From: an uncultured Acetatifactor sp.
GTDB lineage: Bacteria; Bacillota; Clostridia; Lachnospirales; Lachnospiraceae
Reading direction: 5' to 3'
Assembly: GCA_947594835.1 (NCBI GenBank)
Contig: CANQEH010000002.1
Span: forward strand, 124,001-188,000
DNA: 64,000 nt
Shown: in pieces, positions 44,574-53,375 of the stretch
Layout of the letters: each line of letters opens with the position of its first letter
Position numbering within the stretch: position 1 is the first letter of the stretch
Notes under the pieces: model-generated
Database searches by the model: none
What the model was told of the DNA's origin: nothing
Seen by the model: only the letters and a program-made list of their open reading frames with translations
Position numbers and translations under genes: made by a program

Positions 44574-45716
44574 TCAATCCCTGATTTTCTTTTTTATCCC
44601 CATCCATCTCCTGAACCGGTCAGTCAGCGCGCACAGACAAAGCCCCGCGCCCATGTAGAGAAACATCAGCCAGCCGTGATAAGTGCTGTAAGTTGCCTTC
44701 AGATAATAAAACACAGGAAACATCCGCTGCAGGGGCAGAAAACTGTTTATGGTGACAAACACGGGACACACCAGGGCCATCACCATCAGAAGCAGCGGAA
44801 TACAGCTTCCCAGCCGCCTGGCCGTGCCGCACAAGAGCCGCACCAGATTGCCAAACACCAGGGCACAACCCGCAAACAGCAGGGCATTTGGCACTTCCCG
44901 GCTCCACTCTGTAAACACACCCGCCAGCCTGCAGGAGACAAGCATCACCACCACCGCATCCGACAGCACCACACCCAGATACCCGAAGGAAAACCAGAAC
45001 CGATGCCGCAGGGGCATCCAGGAAAAGACGCCCCGCTGTTCGTCCTGAAGGTAGTACAGGGAAGCCGCAAGCACACAGAGCACCAGCCACAGGCTGAATA
45101 TCCCTCTTAAGGGGGTCAACAGATAGTTTCCCGCCTGGACTTCGCTGCCGTCGAAATAGACGATCCGAAACAGACTGCCCTCCACCAGAGTGGCCTCATA
45201 GGCCTTCCGCAGGGCTTCTTCCCCCTCCAGAAGCCCCAGATCCTGCGCCACGAAATCCTCATAGACCGCGTAGGAAAAGGCCGGGAACAGCGCGCTGCAC
45301 AAAATCTCCCGGGAAAAACGCAAAGGCACGCTGTCTTCCCGCTCTATCACTTCCACCACCGGCTCTGCCTGCCTGTCCGCAGCCGCCTGCCAGAGGCGCT
45401 CTTTCAGGTTGGCCGGAAAGATCCAGGCGGCGTCCGCCTGAAAGTTCTCTACCATTTCCCGGGCCTGCTGCGGGGTACTGCAGATCTTGTAGCGGAGCAC
45501 CTGGCTGTTTCCCAAAAGGTTCTCCCGGATCTGGGCGCAGAGCGCTTCCTCCTCGTCCTCCATGCACAGCGCCACGCTCACCACGCCCTTTTCCCCCTGG
45601 GAAGCCAGGCGCATCCCTGCCGCCAGCACAGGCACCATCCCAAGGATCAGGAGAAAGCTCCACCGATGGAACAGCCGCTTATTCAAAAGGACATACCACA
45701 CCGCTATCCGCCGCAC
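44574..45716 (-). CDS. ABC-2 type transporter permease (downstream subunit)
   Basis: 380 residues: one N-terminal helix (about 20-40), a large extracytoplasmic domain, and five C-terminal helices, the ABC2 membrane layout. It begins at GTG 45716 with GAGG 8 nt upstream, 4 nt after the neighbouring permease stop. The exported substrate is unknown. With the next two genes it forms a complete exporter. Confidence 0.8.
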   Translation of the reverse strand: MRRIAVWYVLLNKRLFHRWSFLLILGMVPVLAAGMRLASQGEKGVVSVALCMEDEEEALCAQIRENLLGNSQVLRYKICSTPQQAREMVENFQADAAWIFPANLKERLWQAAADRQAEPVVEVIEREDSVPLRFSREILCSALFPAFSYAVYEDFVAQDLGLLEGEEALRKAYEATLVEGSLFRIVYFDGSEVQAGNYLLTPLRGIFSLWLVLCVLAASLYYLQDEQRGVFSWMPLRHRFWFSFGYLGVVLSDAVVVMLVSCRLAGVFTEWSREVPNALLFAGCALVFGNLVRLLCGTARRLGSCIPLLLMVMALVCPVFVTINSFLPLQRMFPVFYYLKATYSTYHGWLMFLYMGAGLCLCALTDRFRRWMGIKKKIRD

Positions 45717-45720
45717 TTTT

Positions 45721-46956
45721 TTATCCTCTCTCGATCCGGCAGCGCCTGACCAGCACAGCCCCTCCGAAAAATACCGCCAGATAAATCAACAGGCCTGCCG
45801 CCGCCTGAAAGGAGACGGAGCCCGTCAGCGCTTTGTCCGCCCAGGAGAGGGCGACCCCTGCAGGCAGCGCCTGCCCCAGACGCTTCAGCCCCTCCGGGAA
45901 CAGGTTGACCGGGTAAAAACACCCCGACAGATACGCCATACCGATGCCGGTGAGAAACTGCAGCAAAACGCCGTTGACCACGCCGCTCACCAGCTCGTAC
46001 AGGAAAAACTGCATCGCAGACAGCACCGCAGCCACCAGAACAAAGCACCAGAACAGCGCTGCCGCCGTCTGGCCGTCCCTCCACTCCGGGATGGGCAGCG
46101 CGCCGCTTCCAAGCACCGGGGAGAGCACCAGAAACACCCCCAGAAGGCAGATCACATTCAACGCCAGATAGGCCAGGTATTCCCCCGCCACCTGGGCCGC
46201 GGCCCCGATCCCCCGGGCGGACAAAAGACGCATCAGTTCCCGGCTTCTTGCGCCGAATAAGGGGCTGCTGTGGATGCCCGCCAGCAGCAGGAAAAACACC
46301 AGCATACTGCACAGATAATACCCGCCCGTGGACAGGCCTCCCGCCAGGCCAAGCTCAGTCAGATCCAGAAGCCGCCCCCTGTCCAGCACCAGGTCGATCA
46401 GGCGCAGGTTTAACTTGTCCGTGGCTTCCAGCCACACATCCCCCATCCCGTGGGCGCTTAAGATATTCTGCATCCCGAAGATGGCGCTCTGGGAGCGCAC
46501 CACCAGGGTAGATACCATTTCCGCCAGTTCCTCCACGAAAAATCCCACCAGCCCCTTCTGGCCTGTGGAGCCTACGATGGTGATGGGCCTGTCATTGGCG
46601 CCGTAGACGATGGAATCCACCAACCCCTGCGGGATCAGGGCATAAGCGGTCAGCTCCCCTTCCGCCATGGCCCGCCGCGCCTCCTCCTCCGTCATCTCAG
46701 GCAATTCTACCATAAACCGGGAATCGTCCATCACGGACACCAGGGAAATCCCGAAGCCCAGATAGGAGTCCGTGGTATCGCCCACGATCCCCACCCGGTA
46801 TTTCTTCTGCCCCTCCCCCAGGGCGCCCTCCCGCAGATAGTTTGTGCCGAAGACGCCGAGACAGACGCAGGTAAACAGCGTTACGCCAAGGAGCGCCGGA
46901 AGAAGCTTCCTGCTTCGCTTCCACTGCATATAGAGATAACTGCAAAATCCTCTCAT
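45721..46956 (-). CDS. ABC-2 type transporter permease
   Basis: 411 residues with the same fold: helix near 20-40, extracellular domain (YRVGIVGDTTDSYLGFGIS), then six helices including FLTGIGMAYLSGCFYPVNLF, a motif of ABC-2 permeases of the YhgE/YhaP type. ATG 46956 (GGAG 6 nt upstream) is preferred to 46968. Start lies 58 bp after the ATPase stop. Confidence 0.82.
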   Translation of the reverse strand: MRGFCSYLYMQWKRSRKLLPALLGVTLFTCVCLGVFGTNYLREGALGEGQKKYRVGIVGDTTDSYLGFGISLVSVMDDSRFMVELPEMTEEEARRAMAEGELTAYALIPQGLVDSIVYGANDRPITIVGSTGQKGLVGFFVEELAEMVSTLVVRSQSAIFGMQNILSAHGMGDVWLEATDKLNLRLIDLVLDRGRLLDLTELGLAGGLSTGGYYLCSMLVFFLLLAGIHSSPLFGARSRELMRLLSARGIGAAAQVAGEYLAYLALNVICLLGVFLVLSPVLGSGALPIPEWRDGQTAAALFWCFVLVAAVLSAMQFFLYELVSGVVNGVLLQFLTGIGMAYLSGCFYPVNLFPEGLKRLGQALPAGVALSWADKALTGSVSFQAAAGLLIYLAVFFGGAVLVRRCRIERG

Positions 46957-47014
46957 ATCAGACTCCATTCCGAAGCGCTCTTAGGGCGGGACAGCGTGAA
47001 TTCCAGACCTGCCG

Positions 47015-47686
47015 TCACACCAGATTCCCCGCCAGACGGCGGAGATCCCCGTCGTACGCATAAGGCGTCAGCGTCCCCTGTTTTAAGATGTAGCATTGGC
47101 TGCAGAACGCCATCTCCTGCATATCATGGGTAGCCAGAAGCAGGATTCCCCCCTGGGCACGGAAGGTTTCAAAATAGTCCATAATCTTCTCTTTGCAGAC
47201 CACATCCAGCGCGGCGGAGGGCTCGTCCAGCAATAAGATCTTCGGCCCAGCCGCCACGGCGCAGCCGATGGCCAGCCGCTTTTTCATCCCCCCGGACATC
47301 TTGCGCACCGGGGTCTTTAAAAAAGAGCCGATCCCCAGCAGCTGAAGCACCCCTTGGTCTAATTCCCGGCGCAGCGTCTTCCTGTCGTACCACAGCCGCA
47401 GATTATCCCAGGCGTTCAGCTCCTCGATCAGCGGGTCTGCCTGGGGCACATAGCCCAGCACCTGGCTTCGCAGCCCGGCGTCCTTCAGCAGATCCTTTCC
47501 GTCATAGCAGAAGGAGCCCCCCTGGGCCGGCTGGACGCCTGCCAGAATGGAGAGCAGCGTGGACTTCCCGCAGCCGTTCCCGCCCAGGATCCCCACGCAG
47601 CTTCCTTCCTCCGCCGTCAGGGAAATATCTTCCAGGACGGTTTTTCCTCTGTAAGCTTTCCGTATGCCTGCCAGTTCTATCTTCAT
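47015..47686 (-). CDS. ABC transporter ATP-binding protein
   Basis: 223 residues: Walker A GGNGCGKST, Q-loop YVPQADPL, signature MSGGMKKRLAIG, Walker B ILLLDEPSAALD, and H-loop ATHDMQEM. It energises the two permeases downstream. ATG 47686 (AAAGGA 6 nt upstream). The frame stays open upstream to a UGA codon in a Cys/Trp/Gly-rich repeat region. Confidence 0.93.
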   Translation of the reverse strand: MKIELAGIRKAYRGKTVLEDISLTAEEGSCVGILGGNGCGKSTLLSILAGVQPAQGGSFCYDGKDLLKDAGLRSQVLGYVPQADPLIEELNAWDNLRLWYDRKTLRRELDQGVLQLLGIGSFLKTPVRKMSGGMKKRLAIGCAVAAGPKILLLDEPSAALDVVCKEKIMDYFETFRAQGGILLLATHDMQEMAFCSQCYILKQGTLTPYAYDGDLRRLAGNLV

Positions 47687-47734
47687 ATCCATTCCTTTGC
47701 CGGCGTCTGGCGCTCCATAAACAACTCCCAACCA

Positions 47735-48030
47735 ACCACCGCTGCATCAGCAGCCGCCATGCCAGCCTCCGCCGTACCAGCAGCCGTCGCACCAACTTCC
47801 TTCGCAGCAGCATCCGCCGCACCAGCGTCGCGATCCCTGCGGCCTCCGAACCTGCAGCCGTCAAATAATCAATATCCCAGTAACCGTCATACCAGTACCC
47901 GCCACACCAGCCTCCGCCGTGCCAACAGTCGCTGCATCAGCAGCATCCGCCATACCAGCAACCGTCGCACCAACTTTATCCGCCGCATGGCACCAGCGTC
48001 GCGCTTCCTGCGGCTGCCCTGTCAATAGGA
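47735..48030. repeat. Imperfect GC-rich duplication with Cys/Trp/Gly-rich coding potential
   Basis: Two related segments (about 47735-47850 and 47930-48010) share, on the minus strand, GCCGCAGG-(A/G)A-GCGCGACGCTGGTG-like, GTTGGTGCGACGG and TGCTGATGCAGC blocks. Read in the Trp-rich frames both give WCDGCWYGG-type peptides, each interrupted by one UGA between Cys codons. No start codon with a ribosome site was found. It could be a decayed gene or low-complexity spacer. Confidence 0.45.
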
Positions 48031-49950
48031 TCAATAGTAATAGTAGAGATAATCGTACAGCAGCCCTTCGATATCCCCGTCTTCCAGATACTCCACCATT
48101 CCCTCAAGGGGCCTGGTGATGCTCCTGGGCAGATCGGTAGAGGAGAGATGATCCACGAATTTTTCCCAGTCGATCTCCTCCATCCAGTCCTCCAGATCCC
48201 TCTCGTCTTCCACAAAGACCACGCTCTTTTCGCTGGGCGCATTCAGACTGGAAGCCCCCTTGAGGCTTGCAGTCAGCTTCAGGCCACCGATGCTCTCTTT
48301 GCCTTCCACTGCCATCACCTGCAGGGACTGGGAATTATCGCTGGACTCCATATCCAGAGTCACCTTTATGTCTTTTACGAAATCTGCCGCGAAGCCGTAA
48401 TCAGTCATGCCTGCCAGGCCAAGCACCTTATTGACGCCGCCTCCCAGGCCCACCGTCAGCTTACCGTTTGGCAGTCCCTGCTTCATGGCAGCAAGATCCA
48501 GCCCGTCCGCCGTCATCTCCACCAGGGCCGCGCCGTTATACTCCAGGGAAAATTCGCCGTCGATCCGATCCCCGGAGCGCTTTCCGCTTCCCACCAGGGA
48601 CACGCTCTGTCTATCTGCCTCCAGACTCAGCTCAAAGCCAAAGTCTTTGCCCTTCTGGGGCATGAGGAAGATCAGATCCCCCTCCTCCACGGACAGTTCC
48701 CGGCCTACGATCTCTCCCTCGCCGTCCACATATACGACCATCTCGATATCTTCCCCGTATTCCGCCACATCGTCTTGGAGATATTCCAGTTCCTCTAAAA
48801 ACCCGTCAAAGGCGTCGTCGCCGTCTGCGCCTGCGGCTTCCGCCAGGTTCACGATAAGGTCTTCCAGATCCTCATCGTCCTCCGCCTCCGCAAGAACCGC
48901 ATCCAGCATATCCGCAACCGTATCCGCGTCCAGGCTCACTGTCAGGGCGGTCACCTTCTGCTCCACGCCCTCCGCCTTGATCGTATCTTTTTCCTTTTCC
49001 ACGTCCTCCACCGCTTCCAGCGCAACGGACAGATACCGGGTAATGAGCTTCTCAATCTTTGCCTGGCTGGGCAGCGCCTCAAGAACGCTGTCTACATCGT
49101 CCCGGGCATCTTCCCACAGATCGGCAAACTCCTCATAATCCTCCAGCTCCGCGCCCAGGTAAGTGTCTGCCAGTTCCGGCACCTGGGCATATGCAGTGCC
49201 TTCCGCCACGTCCATCAGGCCCCGGACGGAGATCAGCTTATCCTTGTTTAAGGTAGCCGCCAGCTCCGCGCCCAGCAGATTCTCGTGCAGATCCACCCCT
49301 CCGCTGACGCCAACACTTTCCAGGAAGGACAGATCCACTCCTGCAAGCCCCGCCAGGCTCAGCAGATCCTGGCCCGCATCCCCGATCTCCACGGACAGGG
49401 AGAACTCTGCTGAAGTGTTAAAAAGGTTTTTGCTGCGATCCAGCATCCTGCCGTAGACGGTTCCCAGATTCTCCGCCAGTTCTTTTCCCGCCTGTGTCTC
49501 CACATACCGATAATAGCTCTCCGGGGAAGAAAACGTCCTGCGCAGCGCCGGAGCCGCGGCCGCAGCTACCACGCCCAGCACCGCCACGCCGACGACAGCC
49601 CCCCCAATGCCGATCAGGGCCTTCTTCGGGAACTTTTTCCCCGCTCCCGCAGACTCTGCCAGGTCCTTCCCCTTTTGGGCCAGATTCTTTGCACCCTCGA
49701 TCCCGGCGGCTGTCAGGTTCTTTGCGCCCTCGATTCCGGCAGCCGTCATCTTCTTTGCACCCTCTACGCCAGCGGCAGCGATCTTCTCCGCAGACTGGGC
49801 CATCGTATGTAAGTCCGGCTGTCCGCCGCCCTGCTGGCCCCCGCTTGTCCCCTGGACGGGCGGCACGGCAGAGACAGGAGCCGGTGCGCCGCAGTTGGGA
49901 CAGAATTTCTCAGAAGGCTGTAACTGCGTTCCGCATTTTTCACAAAACAT
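48031..49950 (-). CDS. Zinc-ribbon membrane protein with large exported domain
   Basis: 639 residues: zinc ribbon (CEKCG ... CPNCG) at 1-21, flexible linker, three tandem 11-residue repeats of the type TAAGIEGAKNL (about 57-92), membrane helix near 110-134, then about 500 exported residues rich in Asp/Glu and beta strands, ending in YYYY. No catalytic motif was recognised. It resembles Lachnospiraceae zinc-ribbon proteins of unknown function. ATG 49950 follows GAGGAGGATTGAA, and a strong promoter lies upstream. Confidence 0.7.
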   Translation of the reverse strand: MFCEKCGTQLQPSEKFCPNCGAPAPVSAVPPVQGTSGGQQGGGQPDLHTMAQSAEKIAAAGVEGAKKMTAAGIEGAKNLTAAGIEGAKNLAQKGKDLAESAGAGKKFPKKALIGIGGAVVGVAVLGVVAAAAAPALRRTFSSPESYYRYVETQAGKELAENLGTVYGRMLDRSKNLFNTSAEFSLSVEIGDAGQDLLSLAGLAGVDLSFLESVGVSGGVDLHENLLGAELAATLNKDKLISVRGLMDVAEGTAYAQVPELADTYLGAELEDYEEFADLWEDARDDVDSVLEALPSQAKIEKLITRYLSVALEAVEDVEKEKDTIKAEGVEQKVTALTVSLDADTVADMLDAVLAEAEDDEDLEDLIVNLAEAAGADGDDAFDGFLEELEYLQDDVAEYGEDIEMVVYVDGEGEIVGRELSVEEGDLIFLMPQKGKDFGFELSLEADRQSVSLVGSGKRSGDRIDGEFSLEYNGAALVEMTADGLDLAAMKQGLPNGKLTVGLGGGVNKVLGLAGMTDYGFAADFVKDIKVTLDMESSDNSQSLQVMAVEGKESIGGLKLTASLKGASSLNAPSEKSVVFVEDERDLEDWMEEIDWEKFVDHLSSTDLPRSITRPLEGMVEYLEDGDIEGLLYDYLYYYY

Positions 49951-50001
49951 TTCAATCCTCCTCGCGTAAGATACAATAATGATACAACTATGATTGTTTT
50001 T

Positions 50002-50030
50002 ATTCTATTCTCTTTACAATATTTTGTCAA
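50002..50030 (-). promoter_or_regulatory. SigmaA-type promoter of the 48.0 kb zinc-ribbon gene
   Basis: TTGACA (50030-50025), 17 bp, TAGAAT (50007-50002) on the minus strand. The leader is about 45 nt. Confidence 0.78.
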
Positions 50031-50054
50031 GAAAGAGAAGATTCTGTCAAAAAA

Positions 50055-50082
50055 CCGGGGCTGCCCCATCGGGCAGCCCCGG
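50055..50082 (-). terminator. Terminator after the 50.1 kb membrane gene
   Basis: Stem CCGGGGCTGCCC / GGGCAGCCCCGG with a short GAT-type loop, then TTTTTT on the minus strand. Confidence 0.93.
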
Positions 50083-50123
50083 CCATCCGCATCCACTGTG
50101 GGACGCGGTACGGTTCTGAAACA

Positions 50124-50774
50124 TCAGTACATATCTATCAAAGCCTCTACACTGTATTTTCCGCCAGACTTGACGACGATGAGGCCAGACAGGCTGGTGT
50201 CCTTCCTCTCGTCCGTCCGTATCAGCACGAAGTAGGCGGCGTCCACATCGAAGTCTTTCGCTTCCACATCTGCGTCATATTGCTCGTAGACGGGCTCATA
50301 CTCCTCCATGTAATCTTCCACCATGTCCAGATTATCGTCACCCTTGAGCTTGGTGACGGAGAGGATCTCATACTCCAGCTTATCGCGGAAACCGTCATAA
50401 TCGTCCAGATCGTCCGTCAAATCCTCGGCCCAGTCCTCGATGTCCTTCACCATGTCCTTGGGATAGTACTTGCCCCAATTTACATCCTTCGGCTTGGTCT
50501 CGCCGGTGATAAAAACGTCGATATAGGTCTTTACGGCTTTTTCCACTTTCCCATTGCCCCCGGAGGCCAATACCACGATCAGGATGAGCGCTGCTACTAC
50601 CACCACTGCCGCCGCAACGGCGATCAGGCCGACGATCTTTCCGTCTAAGGATTTGCCCGTCTTACCGGGCTGCCCCCCCGAAGCAGGGTATCCCGGCATG
50701 GGCGGGATGGCTGTTCCTGTGGGCTGTGCGCCGGGCATTCCGGCAGCCGTGCCGTTAAAGTTATTGCTGTCCAT
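50124..50774 (-). CDS. Single-pass membrane protein of unknown function
   Basis: 216 residues: Gly/Pro-rich cytosolic start, helix near 47-70 (LIAVAAAVVVVAALILIVVL), and an acidic exported domain (residues 75-216) with a YIDVFITG start and a basic/hydrophobic end (GKYSVEALIDMY). No zinc ribbon, unlike its neighbours, but otherwise the same layout. ATG 50774 follows GAGGGAGATACG. A promoter (TTGTCT, 17 bp, TAAAGT) lies at about 50827-50855 and a terminator follows. Confidence 0.65.
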   Translation of the reverse strand: MDSNNFNGTAAGMPGAQPTGTAIPPMPGYPASGGQPGKTGKSLDGKIVGLIAVAAAVVVVAALILIVVLASGGNGKVEKAVKTYIDVFITGETKPKDVNWGKYYPKDMVKDIEDWAEDLTDDLDDYDGFRDKLEYEILSVTKLKGDDNLDMVEDYMEEYEPVYEQYDADVEAKDFDVDAAYFVLIRTDERKDTSLSGLIVVKSGGKYSVEALIDMY

Positions 50775-50875
50775 CGTATCTCCCTCACTTTCCGCAGCGC
50801 GTGACGTCCTGCGCCGCTGACTTCACTTTAGCACAAAAAAGTCGAAAAGACAAGGGAAACGGCGAAAAAAGGCAT

Positions 50876-51090
50876 CCGGCGTGTAACAGTTCAGCTCCTC
50901 CATCGTATTCAGCCCGGTACTGCCTGTGTTCTTCCGGCCGACGCGCTTCCGCTCGGCTCCGCACGCAACGGACACTAGGCTCGAGAGTACCTCGCCAAGT
51001 GCCGGCGTGCTCTAACGGTCTGCCGGGAGAACATCGGCAGTACCGGGCATGACTTGCAAGGAAATGGCTGAACAGTTACTCCGACGCCGG
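50876..51090. repeat. 215-bp imperfect inverted-repeat element
   Basis: Outer arms CCGGCGT and GTAACAGTTCAGC pair with GCTGAACAGTTAC and ACGCCGG, with a 4-nt bulge and one mismatch. Inner arms GCCCGGTACTGCC, TGTTCT and CCGGC pair with their complements near 51022-51048. The central 70 nt can form further small stems. It ends 1 nt before the secDF stop codon and contains no gene. It could be a MITE-like repeat or a structured RNA in the secDF 3' region. Confidence 0.7.
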
Positions 51091-51091
51091 A

Positions 51092-53359
51092 CTACGCTTT
51101 CTCCTTCTTCGGCTGGAATTTCACCCGCAGCAGATACCATATGCTGCCTGCCAGGCAGACGGAGGAATACGCGCCGCAGACGATACCCACCATGAGAGGC
51201 AGGGCAAAGTCCTTGATGCTGGTCACGCCCAGCACATACAGCACCGCCACCATGACAAAGGTGGTGAGGGAGGTAAAAATGCTCCTGGAAAGAGTCTGTG
51301 TGACGCTTCTGTCCACCACTTCCTCCAGGTCGTCCTTTTTGGACATGGTTCCCATGTTCTCCCGGACGCGGTCAAAGATAACGATGGTGGCGTTGATGGA
51401 ATATCCCACGATGGTCAGGATGCAGGCCACAAAGGTATTGCTCACGGAGACCCGGGCCGCCGCGTAGAAGGCCAACACCACCAGCACGTCGTGGGCCAGC
51501 GCCACGATACTGCTTACGCCGAACCGGATATCCGTAAATCGGATCCGGATGTAGAGAAGCATCCCCAGCAGGGCTACCGCCACCGCGATCACCGTGTCGG
51601 ACTTCATCTCGTCGCTGATGGTAGAGCTGATGGTCTCGGAGAGGACGTCTTTTCCGGCAATGCCGAAGTCATCTGCAAACATCTGGTTCAGCGCCTCTCT
51701 CTTTTCCACATCCAGGGCGTCCATCTTAAAGATGACCTCGTTGGAATCCTGCACCGTCTGCACCTGCACGGCGCTTCCGGTGATCTGCTCGATCTTTGGC
51801 ACAACCTGGGCGTTTGCCTCCTCCAGCGTCATGGCATGGTCAAAGGGCACCGTCACCGCAGTACCGCCCTTAAAATCCAGGCTGTAATTTAACGCATCCC
51901 CGGTGTTTGCCTTAAAGACGCCCATCACCACAAACCCGGCCAGGATCACCGCAGCGGAAATCCCGAAAAACCACTTCTTTTTGGAAAGGATGGGAAGCGT
52001 CTTCAGCGCTTTACCCACACCGTAGCATTTCACGTTCTTGATCCCCAGGCCATAGAAGGCATAGAGCACATACCTTGTCACCACCAGGGCGGTGAACATG
52101 GAGAGCACAATGCCGAGCGCCAGGGTCTGGGCAAAGCCCTTGACGGAGCCGGGCCCCAGAAGCAGGAGCACTGCGGCAGCGATCAGCGTAGTCAGATTCC
52201 CGTCCAGGATGGCGGAAAAGGCTTTTTCAAAGCCAAGCTGTATGGCATTTCTCACGGTCTTTCCCGCGGCCAGCTCCTCCCGGATGCGGGCAAAGATGAT
52301 CACGTTGGCGTCCACCGCCATACCGATGGAAAGAATGATTCCGGCCACGCCGGAGAGCGTCAGCGTCATGTCAAAACCGTTTAACAGGAAGATGACCAGC
52401 GCCACATAGGACAAAAGCCCTATCACAGAGGCCACGCCGGGCACCCGGTACACCGCGATCATAAACAGCGCCACGATCGCAAGGCCGATGGCTCCAGCTA
52501 AAAGGCTGGTCTGGATGGCGTCCACGCCCAGCTGCGCGCCCACCACCTTGGAGTGCAGTTCTTCCAGCTCCAGCTTCAGCCCGCCGATGCGGATGGTGGA
52601 AGCCAGATGCTCCGCCTCCTCAAAGGTATTCTCGCCGGTAATGATGGCGTGTCCATCGGTGATGTGGGCCGAAACCCTGGGCACGCTGACAAATTTTCCG
52701 TCATAGTAGATGGCGATGGTCTCGCCTGCCGCATAGGCTTTGTCCGTAGCGTCCGCAAATGCCTGGGTGCCTGCTTCCGACAGGGTCAGGCTCACCACAT
52801 ACTGGGAGTTGCCGGTGACGGAATCCCTCTGGCTGCCCGCCTGGGCGTCGGTCACGTCCGTCCCCGTGAGGATCACAGAGCCGTCCGCCTGCAGCTCCTC
52901 CAATGTCTTGTTCAGGGTATACTGGGTGTCGTAGCTGCCGTCCGCCTCCTGCACGAGCTGCCCGGAGTAATTGGCGTTGCCCTGGGCGTCGGTCTCCGCG
53001 ATAAAATACAGGGCGCCGGGCCTGCCCAGCTCCTGTAAGATGGCGTCCGCATCGTTGACGCCGGGGATCTCGATGTTGATCCGGTCCGTCCCCTCCTGGT
53101 ACACGATGGCTTCCGTGCTGTAATTTAACACCCTCTGCTGCAGCTTGGAGATGGTGTCGCTCATATCCGTTGCGTCCGGCGCTTCGTCCCCCACCACCTG
53201 ATAGGTGATGCTGACGCCACCCGCCAGATCCAGTCCCAGCTTAATGTCCGCCGCGCTGAAATCCCCCGCCGGGTTGACGCCGTAGAAATCCACATAGGTC
53301 ACTCCGATGAGCAGAAAGAGCACGCAGAGCAGTATGGCAATGGCCTTATTCCTTTTCAT
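51092..53359 (-). CDS. secDF: Fused protein-export membrane protein SecDF
   Basis: 755 residues joining SecD and SecF. SecD part: helix at the start, LGLDLAGGVSITYQV (D1 motif), large extracytoplasmic loop (about 40-270), then helices; SecF part starts near 465 with a helix and LDFKGGTAVTVPF. About twelve membrane segments in total. It uses the proton gradient to help complete Sec export. It follows the SCIFF maturase gene by 16 bp. Confidence 0.96.
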   Translation of the reverse strand: MKRNKAIAILLCVLFLLIGVTYVDFYGVNPAGDFSAADIKLGLDLAGGVSITYQVVGDEAPDATDMSDTISKLQQRVLNYSTEAIVYQEGTDRINIEIPGVNDADAILQELGRPGALYFIAETDAQGNANYSGQLVQEADGSYDTQYTLNKTLEELQADGSVILTGTDVTDAQAGSQRDSVTGNSQYVVSLTLSEAGTQAFADATDKAYAAGETIAIYYDGKFVSVPRVSAHITDGHAIITGENTFEEAEHLASTIRIGGLKLELEELHSKVVGAQLGVDAIQTSLLAGAIGLAIVALFMIAVYRVPGVASVIGLLSYVALVIFLLNGFDMTLTLSGVAGIILSIGMAVDANVIIFARIREELAAGKTVRNAIQLGFEKAFSAILDGNLTTLIAAAVLLLLGPGSVKGFAQTLALGIVLSMFTALVVTRYVLYAFYGLGIKNVKCYGVGKALKTLPILSKKKWFFGISAAVILAGFVVMGVFKANTGDALNYSLDFKGGTAVTVPFDHAMTLEEANAQVVPKIEQITGSAVQVQTVQDSNEVIFKMDALDVEKREALNQMFADDFGIAGKDVLSETISSTISDEMKSDTVIAVAVALLGMLLYIRIRFTDIRFGVSSIVALAHDVLVVLAFYAAARVSVSNTFVACILTIVGYSINATIVIFDRVRENMGTMSKKDDLEEVVDRSVTQTLSRSIFTSLTTFVMVAVLYVLGVTSIKDFALPLMVGIVCGAYSSVCLAGSIWYLLRVKFQPKKEKA

Positions 53360-53375
53360 GATCTTCCGTCCTTTC

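Noticed and set aside
47735..47941. Selenoprotein with UGA codons
   Set aside because: Composition and the TGC-TGA-TGC context are suggestive, but there is no start codon with a ribosome site and no clear SECIS-like hairpin; kept only as a repeat and a finding.
50876..51090. tRNA or known riboswitch in the palindromic region
   Set aside because: No cloverleaf, no CCA end, no GTTCRA T-loop in the right place; position after a stop codon and long outer arms do not fit a riboswitch.
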